A DNA stretch of 62,281 nucleotides, taken from positions 1 to 62,281 of the forward strand of contig CAMWUJ010000007.1 in assembly GCA_947177405.1 (NCBI GenBank), given 5' to 3'. Of this stretch, positions 36,527 through 45,731 are shown one piece after another. The notes below the pieces were generated by a model that saw only the letters and a list, made by a program, of their open reading frames with translations, ran no database searches and was not told where the DNA came from. Made by a program: the position numbers and the translations under genes. The DNA is from an uncultured Porphyromonadaceae bacterium. Its GTDB lineage: Bacteria > Bacteroidota > Bacteroidia > Bacteroidales > Muribaculaceae. Every line of letters starts with the position of its first letter. Within the stretch, counting starts at the first letter, position 1.

Positions 36527-37660
36527 ATGAAGAATAATTATATAGGCGTGCTGATAGCTTTCGCGTGTTTATCTCTGATAGTGACCGGCTGTAAGAAAAA
36601 TGATAATAAAAAAGAGGACGAAAGAATGGATGCAATCCCTACAGTCGATGTGGCGGAGGCAACCACAGATTCAATTACACTTTATCAGACATATCCCGGC
36701 ACGCTTAGTGCTGGCCAGACCACTGATGTTGTCGCAGAGGTGAGCGGGAGAATACTTTCGGTCCATTATGTCTCGGGACAATATGTTAAAAAGGGACAGG
36801 CTCTTTTCACCATCGAATCCACCACGTACAGAGATGCCGTGACAAAAGCTGAGGCGGCCTTGTCCACAGCCCGCAGTCAGCATGACTACTATACTCGCCA
36901 ACATGCCGCAATGCAAAAGGCCTTTGAGGCTGATGCCGTGTCGCAGATGGAAGTGCTTCAATCAAAAAGCAATATGGAACAGGCTGCCGCCTCAATCCGT
37001 GATGCCGAGGCGGCTTTATCCACGGCTAAGTTGAATTTGTCACGTTGCACGGTGGTGGCACCTGCTTCAGGTTATATTTCTTCAGGTGCTCCCGATCCCG
37101 GCAATTATGTAAACGGACAAGGAGCGCCTATAAAACTTACCACGATTTATTCCAATGAAACAATGACTGCCAAGTTTTACCTTAGCGATACTCAGTATGA
37201 ACAATTGCTTGGCAGCGAAGGAGGTATCAGCGGTCCTCTTTACAGAAGTGTTCCTGTAAATTTCAAGGAGCAGGTAGGACATGATTATACCACCGACTTG
37301 TTTTATGTTTCACCAAGTGTGAACGAATCCACAGGTTCACTACTTTTGCAGGGAACATTGAAGAATAAAAACAACGAACTTAAGGATGGTATGTATGTCA
37401 CCATATCTCTTCCCTACGGCACCTCACCACATGCGGTGCTTGTAAAGGATGCTTCAATCGGGACTGACCAGCGGGGAAAATACCTTTACACTGTAAACGA
37501 TTCCAATAAAGTGGCCTATACTCCGGTGGAGATTGGTGCGCTATATCAGGATTCACTCAGGGTTATAACTTCCGGGGTGAAACCGGGAGATAAATATGTG
37601 ACTAAGGCGTTGTTGACCGTGCAACGAGGAGAGAAAATAAATCCAAGGCTTACCAAATAA
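36527..37660 (+). CDS. RND efflux periplasmic adaptor (MFP), lipoprotein
   Basis: 377 aa. The lipobox TGC lies at about residues 20-22. AcrA-type barrel-sandwich hybrid halves are VVAEVSGRILSVHYVSGQYV and CTVVAPASGYISSGAPDPGN, separated by a helical hairpin rich in Ala/Glu/Gln. It links the AcrB-like pump to the NodT-like channel. The RND gene starts 11 bases downstream. Confidence 0.93.
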   Translation: MKNNYIGVLIAFACLSLIVTGCKKNDNKKEDERMDAIPTVDVAEATTDSITLYQTYPGTLSAGQTTDVVAEVSGRILSVHYVSGQYVKKGQALFTIESTTYRDAVTKAEAALSTARSQHDYYTRQHAAMQKAFEADAVSQMEVLQSKSNMEQAAASIRDAEAALSTAKLNLSRCTVVAPASGYISSGAPDPGNYVNGQGAPIKLTTIYSNETMTAKFYLSDTQYEQLLGSEGGISGPLYRSVPVNFKEQVGHDYTTDLFYVSPSVNESTGSLLLQGTLKNKNNELKDGMYVTISLPYGTSPHAVLVKDASIGTDQRGKYLYTVNDSNKVAYTPVEIGALYQDSLRVITSGVKPGDKYVTKALLTVQRGEKINPRLTK

Positions 37661-37671
37661 TATACCTGCCG

Positions 37672-40600
37672 ATGTTTTCAAAATTTTTTATCGACCGACC
37701 AATCTTTGCAACTGTTCTGGCATTGATTATGATATTTGCCGGGCTTTTGGCCGTGGATACCCTTCCTATCGCACAATATCCCGACATCACACCGCCTACG
37801 GTGATGGTTAATGCATCATATCCGGGTGCCAATGCTGAGACTGTGGCACGCACGGTTGCTGTTCCGATTGAGGAGCAGGTGAATGGAGTGGAAGGGATGA
37901 TGTATATGAGTTCCAGTTGCGGCAGTGATGGAAGCTATAGTCTTACTATTACTTTTGAAAACGGCACTGACGTGGATGAAGCGGCTGTGGAAGTCCAGAA
38001 TCGTATTTCGCTTGCGGATGCCCAGCTCCCTACCACCGTTACTCAGGAAGGAGTGCAGGTAAGTAAGGAATCGAGCAATAACGTTCTGTTTCTTGCATTG
38101 AAAGGGGATTCTACCCTTTATGATGCTCTTTACCTTACAAACTATGCGCAGCTACACATCACCGAACCCCTTTCGAGAGTGAAAGGCGTGGGGGGAGTGC
38201 AGTCTTTTGGCGGAGGAGAATACAGTATGCGTGTCTGGCTGGATCCGGATGCCCTGCGTGCAAGAGGATTGACACCGGCAGATGTGGCCGCAGCCATTCA
38301 GTCGCAGAATATGGAGGTTGGAGCCGGATCGGTGGGCAATTCAGGAAATGGAGATAATGCCGATTTTACATTTACTCTTACAACACAAGGCCGTCTGTCA
38401 ACGGTGGAGGAATTTGAGAATATAGTGGTTCGTTCCGGCCCCGGGATGCTAAGACTGAAAGATATCGCAAAGGTAGAACTGGGAAGTAGCTCCTATAGCG
38501 CTTCTTCAAAAGTTAATGGTCAGGGAGCTGCGCTGATCGGGATTGAGCAGCTGCCGGGAGCCAATGCTCTGGATGTGGCAGACGGAGCGTTGAAAGAGAT
38601 GGATGAACTCGCTAAATATTTCCCGGAGGGAGTGCATTATGAAGTGGTATTGAATTCCACTGATTATGTGCATGAGTCTATCGATGATGTGGTGAAGACC
38701 TTTATCGAGACTTCACTGATAGTTATGGTTGTCATCCTCTTATTTCTTCAAAATTGGAGAGCGGTAATAATTCCGATGCTTACTATTCCGGTGTCGTTGG
38801 TAGCAACATTTGCCGTGATGAAGCTGATGGGATTCTCATTAAATACCCTCTCTCTTTTCGGAATGGTGCTTGCCATTGCCATTGTGGTGGATGATGCCAT
38901 CGTGGTGGTGGAAGACTGTTCGCGACTTGTGGATAAGGGGGATATCTCAAGAAAAGCGGCAGCCACAAAGGCGATGAAGGAGCTCACCGGACCGGTGATC
39001 GGAGAAGTTCTTGTGCTTCTCTCGGTGTTTATCCCGACAGCATTTGTAAGTGGGATAACCGGAGAGCTTTATAAACAATTCGCACTTACTATCGCTGTAT
39101 CTACGGCCTTTTCCGGGTTTAACGCCTTGACATTGACCCCTGCCTTGTGTGCTCTCTTCCTCACACCCCGGAAACCGACAAAGAATATAATATATAAGGT
39201 TTTCAATAAAGGATTTAATGCTACCTTGCATCTTTATGACAAGGTGATCACCCGAATGTTAAAAAGGCCATTGGTATCCATGCTAATATTCCTTGCACTC
39301 TTCGGGGTCGCGATATATGGATTCGTGTCATGGCCCACAAGTTATATCCCTTCGGAAGATATGGGATATTTTATGACTTCTGTGCAGCTTCCTACAGGCG
39401 CTTCTCTTGACCGCACGGAGGCCGTTATGGATCGCCTGTCGGCGGAAATAAAAAAGAATCCTTATGTGAAAGATGTTATGTCTATTTCAGGAATGTCGAT
39501 GATGGGAGGGGGGGCCGCTTCCAACAACGGGTCGCTCTTCGTGGTCTTAACACCCTGGAAGGAAAGAGGAAAGAAGGGATCAATAGATAAGGTAATGGCC
39601 TATGCTGACAGCGTCTCTTCCCAATTCCAGGAAGCTGTTATCTTCTCCGCCAATCCGCCCGCTATTCCGGGGCTGGGAATGTCATCGGGACTTGAGATGC
39701 AGCTCCTTGACATAAATAATCTTGGAGCGCAGGAACTGCTTCAGGCTATCCGCACAGTAAAGTCGGAAGCTGCCAAGGATCCGAGAATAGCAAGCGTGAC
39801 TTCAATGTATCAGGGAGTTGTGCCGCAGTTTGAGGTGAATTTCGATAGAGACCGCATAAAGATGTTGGGCTTGACGATGGAAGATGTATATTCAGTGCTT
39901 TCTTCATATATGGGGGGTAGTTATGTTAATGACTTCGTTGATTTCGGAAGAACATATCAGGTGAAATTGGAGGCTCAGGGGCAGTCAAGAATGGATCCTT
40001 CTGATATTCTTGCCCTAAGTGTGAGAAACAGCGAGGGTGGAATGGTGCCGTTCTCTTCGATTGCTACCGTAAAACAAGTTTTCGGGGAGCCTTCTGTATC
40101 AAGATATAACATGTATTCCTCAGCCTCACTCACAGCCACACCGGCCAAAGGTGTGAGTTCGTCTGACGGAATAAAGGCTATGGAGGAAATCGTGGATAAG
40201 GCGCTTGGAAAGAATTATTCGTATGCATGGACCGGCATAGCCTATCAGGAAACACAGGCCGGAACCACGATTAGTTTTGTTTTCATATTCGCCATTATCA
40301 TGACAATTCTTGTTCTCGCCGCCCAATACGAAAGCTGGACCGATCCAATAGCAGTAGTGCTCAGTATGCCTATCGCGATATTAGGAACTGTTCTCGGGGT
40401 GATAGCGATGAATCAGAGCATAAGTATATATACACAGATCGGACTGATACTCTTGTTGGGAATGTCGGCAAAGAATGCCATCCTTATTGTGGAATATGCA
40501 ATGGATTTCAGAAAGGCAGGGATTTCTATCAGCCAGAGTGCGCATGATGCGGGAGTGATAAGGTTCCGTCCTATAATGATGACCGCACTCGCATTCGTGT

Positions 40601-40863
40601 TCGGAGTGATGCCGATGATGTTTGCCACCGGAGCCGGAGCCAACAGCCGTATTGAACTCGGCACAGCCGTGGTGTTCGGAATGGCTATGAATGCCCTTAT
40701 CGGAACTCTCTTTGTTCCAAACTTCTGGGAACTAATGCAACGCGTAAATGAGAAATATTTGTCAGGATGGTTCAAGGATCCGAATGCCGGTAAAACCGGA
40801 GCACCTTCATCCGTAAAAGCCACCGCCGAGGCAGTGGCTTCGGGAAAGGTGGATGAAGATTAA
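37672..40863 (+). CDS. RND multidrug efflux permease, HAE1/AcrB type
   Basis: 1063 aa. It begins MFSKFFIDRPIFATVLALIM, the AcrB signature. Proton-relay aspartates are in AIAIVVDDAIVVVED, and the second half contains a matching TM block (ILLLGMSAKNAILIVEYAMD). Two large periplasmic loops are at about 40-330 and 560-870. It exports drugs, bile salts or other hydrophobic compounds with its adaptor and channel partners. Substrate not predictable. Confidence 0.96.
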   Translation: MFSKFFIDRPIFATVLALIMIFAGLLAVDTLPIAQYPDITPPTVMVNASYPGANAETVARTVAVPIEEQVNGVEGMMYMSSSCGSDGSYSLTITFENGTDVDEAAVEVQNRISLADAQLPTTVTQEGVQVSKESSNNVLFLALKGDSTLYDALYLTNYAQLHITEPLSRVKGVGGVQSFGGGEYSMRVWLDPDALRARGLTPADVAAAIQSQNMEVGAGSVGNSGNGDNADFTFTLTTQGRLSTVEEFENIVVRSGPGMLRLKDIAKVELGSSSYSASSKVNGQGAALIGIEQLPGANALDVADGALKEMDELAKYFPEGVHYEVVLNSTDYVHESIDDVVKTFIETSLIVMVVILLFLQNWRAVIIPMLTIPVSLVATFAVMKLMGFSLNTLSLFGMVLAIAIVVDDAIVVVEDCSRLVDKGDISRKAAATKAMKELTGPVIGEVLVLLSVFIPTAFVSGITGELYKQFALTIAVSTAFSGFNALTLTPALCALFLTPRKPTKNIIYKVFNKGFNATLHLYDKVITRMLKRPLVSMLIFLALFGVAIYGFVSWPTSYIPSEDMGYFMTSVQLPTGASLDRTEAVMDRLSAEIKKNPYVKDVMSISGMSMMGGGAASNNGSLFVVLTPWKERGKKGSIDKVMAYADSVSSQFQEAVIFSANPPAIPGLGMSSGLEMQLLDINNLGAQELLQAIRTVKSEAAKDPRIASVTSMYQGVVPQFEVNFDRDRIKMLGLTMEDVYSVLSSYMGGSYVNDFVDFGRTYQVKLEAQGQSRMDPSDILALSVRNSEGGMVPFSSIATVKQVFGEPSVSRYNMYSSASLTATPAKGVSSSDGIKAMEEIVDKALGKNYSYAWTGIAYQETQAGTTISFVFIFAIIMTILVLAAQYESWTDPIAVVLSMPIAILGTVLGVIAMNQSISIYTQIGLILLLGMSAKNAILIVEYAMDFRKAGISISQSAHDAGVIRFRPIMMTALAFVFGVMPMMFATGAGANSRIELGTAVVFGMAMNALIGTLFVPNFWELMQRVNEKYLSGWFKDPNAGKTGAPSSVKATAEAVASGKVDED

Positions 40864-40884
40864 TCAGATGTCTTAGTATTTTTT

Positions 40885-41661
40885 ATGGAAGATAACTTGA
40901 ACAAGGAAATTCTCTCCCGGTCGCTTAGGTTACTGGGAGAGGATGCTATGAAAAGGCTTTCGCAGGTCAAAGTGATTATATTCGGTATAGGAGGAGTGGG
41001 TTCATGGTGCGCAGAAGCTCTGGTGCGCACCGGTATTCGACATCTCACCATAGTGGATGGAGATGTGGTGGCACCATCTAATATTAACAGGCAGCTCATG
41101 GCTAATGTGGAAACAATAGGGAGGTCGAAAGTGGAGACTCTCCGGCAACAACTGCTCTTGGTTGCTCCTGATGCGGAAATCACGGCGATTCATGATATTT
41201 TTACTCATGAAAAAAAAGAATTATATCATCTTGAGCAGTATGATTATATAATTGATGCAATAGATTCGTTAAAAGATAAGGTTGCGCTTATCGATGCTGC
41301 TACTGATTCCCAAGGAAAATTCTTCTCTTCTATGGGCGCGGCTCTGAAGATGGATCCCACGAGAATTAAGGTGGCTGAATTCCGGCAGGCTTTAGGTTGT
41401 CCTCTTGCAAGAGCCTTGCGACAGCGCTTTAAAAAAAGAGGTCGATTCCCTTCAAGGAAATTCAAGGTAGTGTATAGCGATGAATTGCTTCCTAATCTTG
41501 GCCCTGAGCCGGATGGCATAAAAAACGAGGCTGATAGTAGAAAAGCTCAGATTAACGGATCTTTGATGCATATCACTGCCATATTCGGCTTGACTCTGGC
41601 AGGTCTTGTGATTGAGGACATAGTTAAAAGGGATAAGATTGTGATTGTTAATAATTGTTAA
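40885..41661 (+). CDS. tcdA: tRNA threonylcarbamoyladenosine dehydratase
   Basis: 258 aa ThiF/MoeB/E1-like enzyme. The nucleotide site is VIIFGIGGVGSWCAEALVRT, followed by IVDGDVVAPSNINRQL. It converts t6A37 of tRNA to the cyclic form. It sits 21 bases after the RND gene, in the same direction; the functional link is not obvious and may be simply co-transcription. C-terminal region LMHITAIFGLTLAGLVIEDI fits the family. Confidence 0.93.
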   Translation: MEDNLNKEILSRSLRLLGEDAMKRLSQVKVIIFGIGGVGSWCAEALVRTGIRHLTIVDGDVVAPSNINRQLMANVETIGRSKVETLRQQLLLVAPDAEITAIHDIFTHEKKELYHLEQYDYIIDAIDSLKDKVALIDAATDSQGKFFSSMGAALKMDPTRIKVAEFRQALGCPLARALRQRFKKRGRFPSRKFKVVYSDELLPNLGPEPDGIKNEADSRKAQINGSLMHITAIFGLTLAGLVIEDIVKRDKIVIVNNC

Positions 41662-41738
41662 TTGAATGATGTTTTGTGGTGCATTTATACGAATAAAATG
41701 ACTATATAGACGATAAAAAAGTGTATCTGCCGAAAACG

Positions 41739-41770
41739 TTTTAAAAATTTTAATAATTTATCTAATTTTG
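41739..41770 (+). promoter_or_regulatory. promoter of the structured leader/ncRNA before the kinase
   Basis: TAATTTTG (41763-41770) matches the -7 consensus exactly; TTTT at 41739-41742 stands where TTTG is expected (20-base spacing). It predicts a start near 41776. Confidence 0.55.
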
Positions 41771-41775
41771 TGGAT

Positions 41776-41885
41776 GTAATCCCCGATACAGGATAAATTA
41801 GTAAAACATATTGTAGTGTGATTGATGGAAGATCCGGGTTACCGTTCCGACTGTGAAGTTAGTGGTAGGCCGGATCTTCTTTTTG
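41776..41885 (+). ncRNA. candidate structured RNA or attenuator ahead of the LytS/LytTR genes
   Basis: About 110 bases start 5-6 bases after the -7 box and end in a hairpin. The hairpin has arms GAAGATCCGG (41828-41837) and CCGGATCTTC (41870-41879), followed by TTTTTG. Inside the arms TACC/GGTA and ACT-GTGA-AGT can also pair, giving one long imperfect hairpin. The T-run makes it look like an intrinsic terminator. It could be a free small RNA or a leader that controls the downstream kinase-regulator genes. No named RNA family was recognised. Confidence 0.5.
41828..41885 (+). terminator. terminator-like hairpin in the kinase leader
   Basis: Ten perfect pairs (GAAGATCCGG/CCGGATCTTC) and a T-run of five, 67 bases before the kinase ATG at 41952. 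Confidence 0.6.
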
Positions 41886-41951
41886 TATCAATATGCGATT
41901 TTCCCGGATTCAGCAGTGGATTATAAACCCGGACAGGATGGGTGGGAGGAG

Positions 41952-43096
41952 ATGAAATTAAAACAACAGACTATGGGCGAGAATAATTCACACCTTTTAA
42001 GGACGATGAATGTGATAATGTTATCACTTGTATTGTTCTTTCTTCCCCCTCTCATAATGTTCTTTGAAGGGGAGAGGTTTACCGTGAAGAACACTATATT
42101 GGTCTTATTCTGGCCGGATGCTATACCACAGGATTCTTTGTGAATTATTTCTGGCTTGTGCCTCAAATGTTGAAAAGCAATACCCGACTGGCATTGTTTA
42201 TCGTGGTAAATCTGATTATGATCTTCGCTATCATGATCATAGTGCCGGTGTGGGTGAAGTTTCATGGAGGTGTTCAGCCAAGACAAATTGACGGGGTGGA
42301 GGAATCCGTGTTGCGCAGTGCACTGGTGTATGCGGGATTTTCAGTCAGAGACGGTATCATGATGGTATTGGCTTCGGGACTGGGATTCGCTGTCAGAGTA
42401 GGACATGAAAAAGAGAATCTTAAAAAAAGAGAGCTTGAGCTGAATGCCGAGCGTCGTCAGATAGAACTTAAAAGTCTCAAAGCCCAATTAAATCCTCATT
42501 TTCTGTTTAATTCACTCAATAATATATATGCGCTGATAGAGTTCGCTCCCAAAAGGGCTCAGCGAGCTCTCCATGATTTGAGTAGTATGTTTCGTTACAT
42601 AATATATGACACACCCTCAACCACAGTCACCCTTGCGCAGGAGATTCAGTTCATAAGAGAATATGTGGAGCTGATGCGGCTCCGTCTTGGCAATGCGTGT
42701 GATCTTGAATTCAGCGTTGATCCGGATGTTCCGACAGAAGTGCCGATCACCCCTCTCTTATATGTCACCCTTGTAGAGAATGCTTTCAAACATTCTTCAC
42801 CCGATGATGAGGAATATTTTATAAGGATTAAAATCCGGATGGAACCATTTAAGAGCCATAATTCCGAAGAAGGGAGTCTTGTATTCAAAGTAGAGAATAG
42901 CTGCACGTATTCTGTTTCGGAGAGTATTGAAAAGGAACGCTCGGGAGTGGGACTGGTAAATGTGAGACGCCAGTTGAATCTTCTCTATCCGGGATCATAT
43001 AAATTTGAATTATCCCAGGAAAAAGGGAAACACTCGGCAATGATAAAAATATCTATGAATGCACTAATGAAAAATATCAAGGAACAAAATGCATAA
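41952..43096 (+). pseudogene. LytS-type sensor histidine kinase split by a one-base frameshift
   Basis: Two overlapping frames together give one normal kinase. The first (ATG 41952) supplies the N-terminal helices, with LRTMNVIMLSLVLFFLPP, and ends at 42143. The second continues from about 42098 with GLILAGCYTTGFFVNYFWLV and runs to 43096. The kinase part has the phospho-acceptor LNPHFLFNSLNNIYALIE (His_kinase family) and a HATPase region including VENAFKHSS and GVGLVNVRRQLN. The span is 1145 bases, one short of a multiple of three. So one base is missing relative to an intact gene of about 381 aa. It lies 58 bases before an intact LytTR regulator. Sequencing error, pseudogene or a switchable state are all possible. 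Confidence 0.75.
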
Positions 43097-43154
43097 AGTT
43101 AGAAAGTAATCACTTGGAGTGCAATAAATTGGAATAATTTTTCGTTTTCTGAAT

Positions 43155-43883
43155 ATGAATAGAACATTAAGGTGCATAGTGATTGATGACGAGCCTCTGG
43201 CACGCGACTTGCTGAGAAGTTATTGTGAAAGAACTCCCGGATTGTGTATGGACGGAGAGTACGAATCGGCAGCCGATGCCATGAAGAAGGTGATGTCGGA
43301 AACTATCGACCTCGTATTTCTTGATATAAACCTGCCATTGCTTAATGGAATAGAATTTGCCGAGATCATACCATCCCGGACCAGAATCATATATGTGACA
43401 GCTTACTCCAAATATGCTCTTGACGGTTTTCGTGTAAATGCTCTTGATTATCTTCTTAAGCCGGTGAGCTACACCGACTTTCTAAATGCTGTAGGAAAAG
43501 CAGTGGAATGGTTTTCCATGAAAGACTTTTATCAGGATCGTCAAAACGTGCCGTTTGAAAACGATACAATAACTGTAAAATCCGATTATCGTCTTGTGCA
43601 GATGAAAACAGACTCTATATTATACATAGAGGTGAGGAAGGACAGGCTTATTTTTGTTCGCACTGATGGGGAAGATGTGAATGCTGTGATGAGTATGAGG
43701 GATATTGAAGAAATCCTTCCCGCTTCCAAATTTATGAGAGTGCATCGTTCATTCATTGTTAATTTCCGCAATGTGGAAGTGGTAGAACGTAGCCGGATTG
43801 TTTTCGGTAATACTTATATCCCTATTTCTGACTCAAAAAAAGAGGAATTTTTCAGGAAAATAGGTGTAAGTGTACAAAAATGA
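43155..43883 (+). CDS. LytTR response regulator
   Basis: 242 aa. A CheY-like receiver carries the phosphorylated aspartate in LVFLDINLP (D57), the acidic pair in VIDDEPLA and a C-terminal LKPVS. The LytTR DNA-binding domain follows, with DSILYIEVRKDRLIFVRTDG and FMRVHRSFIVN. It is the expected partner of the kinase encoded just upstream. Target genes unknown. Confidence 0.94.
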   Translation: MNRTLRCIVIDDEPLARDLLRSYCERTPGLCMDGEYESAADAMKKVMSETIDLVFLDINLPLLNGIEFAEIIPSRTRIIYVTAYSKYALDGFRVNALDYLLKPVSYTDFLNAVGKAVEWFSMKDFYQDRQNVPFENDTITVKSDYRLVQMKTDSILYIEVRKDRLIFVRTDGEDVNAVMSMRDIEEILPASKFMRVHRSFIVNFRNVEVVERSRIVFGNTYIPISDSKKEEFFRKIGVSVQK

Positions 43884-43978
43884 ACTTATATGGGAATGTT
43901 CTCTGAAGGGAAAAGTTAAAAATTTATTTATCACTATAAATTTACCATTTGGATTATAGCTATTTCAGATATTATAAT

Positions 43979-43986
43979 TAATTTTG
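43979..43986 (+). promoter_or_regulatory. -7 box of the HU gene
   Basis: TAATTTTG exactly matches TAnnTTTG and lies 28 bases before the ATG. A TTTG at 43948-43951 is 27 bases away, longer than usual. Confidence 0.5.
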
Positions 43987-44014
43987 CAACTCGAATTGAT
44001 AATAATAGCATGTT

Positions 44015-44290
44015 ATGACAAAAGCAGATGTAGTTAATGAAATTGCACGTGCCACAGGTATCGACCGTGCAAGTGTTCTCACAACAGTGGAAAGCTTCAT
44101 GGAAGTAGTGAAAGATAGTCTTGCGAAAGGTGAGAATGTCTATCTTCGTGGCTTTGGCACATTTGGTATCAAGGAACGTGCAGAGAAACTCGCACGCAAT
44201 ATTTCTAAAAACACCACTCTGATCGTTCCTGCACACAAGATTCCTGCATTTAAACCTTGCGACACTTTCAAAGAGGAAGTGGCTAAGTAA
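44015..44290 (+). CDS. HU/IHF-family DNA-binding protein
   Basis: 91 aa, full HU length. It starts MTKADVVNEIARATGID and contains the beta-arm region GFGTFGIKERAEKLARN, which lies along the DNA minor groove, then IPAFKPCDTFKE. Nucleoid protein bending DNA. It is a monocistronic unit with its own promoter. Confidence 0.94.
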   Translation: MTKADVVNEIARATGIDRASVLTTVESFMEVVKDSLAKGENVYLRGFGTFGIKERAEKLARNISKNTTLIVPAHKIPAFKPCDTFKEEVAK

Positions 44291-44380
44291 GATTTTCCTT
44301 TGCAGGATAGAAAAACTTTATTATTTAAACCATTCAAAAAAGATTGATTCTGCTTATTCAGGCAGCTTCAAAAGAAAAAA

Positions 44381-44418
44381 TCAAGGGGGTTGTGTCGTTT
44401 TGATACACCCCCTTTGAC
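44381..44418. terminator. bidirectional intrinsic terminator
   Basis: A TCAA-GGGGG arm pairs with CCCCC-TTTGA, with GTGTC/GATAC continuing inwards. On the minus strand the stem is followed by TTTTTT. It lies between the HU gene and the convergent acyltransferase. Confidence 0.8.
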
Positions 44419-44448
44419 TTCATAAATTACATTCACTGCTATTCTGTT

Positions 44449-45570
44449 TCATACCACCTCTTTGATAAATAAATTCTTAAGCTTCGGAACTTTTGGAGCA
44501 GCATGACGGCGCCATAGCCACAGGATTGTCAGTGGGATGGCAGTGCCGGCTACCGTATAGAGAACCCAAAATAAATCCTCATGATTGTTATAATGTATCA
44601 CCATGTGGCAGCCTATCTCTCCGGGATCAAGCCCATACCATAGTATTTTCAACCAGCTCACGGTCTTGAAGGAGATGATATGGAAAATGAATACATAAAG
44701 CGTATTATTACCTATGAAAGTGAGAAGTTTCGCCACTATTCCTCCTGCCATATCTATCAGAGTTGACAGATGTTTGGTGACAAGGAACCCGGCTATTCCC
44801 GTGAGCGGGAGGGTAGCAATGTCGCGGAGTTGACCCTGATTGTTCATGCCACACCAATGGTTGAATGCACCCACACACATGATACCCACACATAGCAGGG
44901 TTAACCACCAACGGTTGCCGATCTGCTCTTCATAATAACGGTAAAGCACTCCTATACCAAAAAAGAATATTCCCCAGACTTCTCGCAGCCCTCCGTTTGG
45001 AATAGTAGGTATCTTGAAGCCTATCCCAAGACGGATCGCATTGAAGCCAAGAGCTACGAGGCAAACCGCGACCACGCCTAAAACCGGTGATAGACGAGTC
45101 TTGGAATCGATCACTTTGTAAAGAATAAGAAACATTATGCTTGCCACCAATAATCCTCTGAAAAACCAGAATGCCCCTGCCATGAATTCATCATATCCAC
45201 TCATAGATGTCACTATGAGCAACAGACGATGGAAGAAATCGTTGGCGCTATATGGATGTGTCACGCCTCCGGTCCAATTGCCATATTGCTCATTGAGAAG
45301 GCCGATTTCAAACCATAGATTATGAAGCACAAGGAAGAAAATACTCCATTTCAGGAAAGGGAGGTAAAGCCCCTTGGCGCGTTTCACACAAAATGACCAA
45401 GGATCATCCAGATATTTCCGGCTGAAGAAATAACCTGCCGTGATGAAGAAGAGAGGCATGTGAAAGATATATATGAAATTGGAGATCAGGGTGGGAGGCT
45501 CTGCATGACCCAGCACCATCAATATGATGGCGATACCCTTGCAGATTGATATTATTGTATTCTTCGGCAT
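44449..45570 (-). CDS. acyltransferase-3 family membrane protein
   Basis: 373 aa with about ten hydrophobic segments. The family start ISICKGIAIILMVLGHAEPP contains the catalytic histidine, and IFHMPLFFITAGYFFSRKYL follows. Such enzymes O-acetylate or acylate surface sugars; there is no SGNH domain. It lies alone between terminators, with no glycan-synthesis genes next to it. The acceptor is unknown. Confidence 0.9.
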   Translation of the reverse strand: MPKNTIISICKGIAIILMVLGHAEPPTLISNFIYIFHMPLFFITAGYFFSRKYLDDPWSFCVKRAKGLYLPFLKWSIFFLVLHNLWFEIGLLNEQYGNWTGGVTHPYSANDFFHRLLLIVTSMSGYDEFMAGAFWFFRGLLVASIMFLILYKVIDSKTRLSPVLGVVAVCLVALGFNAIRLGIGFKIPTIPNGGLREVWGIFFFGIGVLYRYYEEQIGNRWWLTLLCVGIMCVGAFNHWCGMNNQGQLRDIATLPLTGIAGFLVTKHLSTLIDMAGGIVAKLLTFIGNNTLYVFIFHIISFKTVSWLKILWYGLDPGEIGCHMVIHYNNHEDLFWVLYTVAGTAIPLTILWLWRRHAAPKVPKLKNLFIKEVV

Positions 45571-45670
45571 GATGTGATTTATGGGTTGAGATCTAATTTT
45601 TTAGAAGATTTTCTATAAAACGGAATAAAATTATTTCTGCAAAATTACTAAAAGTTTTTTCGATATTTTG

Positions 45671-45678
45671 TAACTTTG
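45671..45678 (+). promoter_or_regulatory. -7 box of the CotH gene
   Basis: TAACTTTG matches the consensus and lies 53 bases before the ATG at 45732. No good TTTG at the -33 position. Confidence 0.5.
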
Positions 45679-45731
45679 TGTCAAATTTACTGCTAACTTA
45701 TTTTTAAAAGTTTATAGAATTGATTTGCTTT

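Noticed and set aside
41853..41951. Upstream part of the frame before the kinase start
   Set aside because: It runs through the leader hairpin (41828-41885) and has no kinase-like sequence; the start at 41952 is preferred.
42068..42140. Programmed ribosomal frameshift in the kinase gene
   Set aside because: No in-register slippery heptamer was found in the only window where the switch could occur; mutation or sequencing error is simpler.
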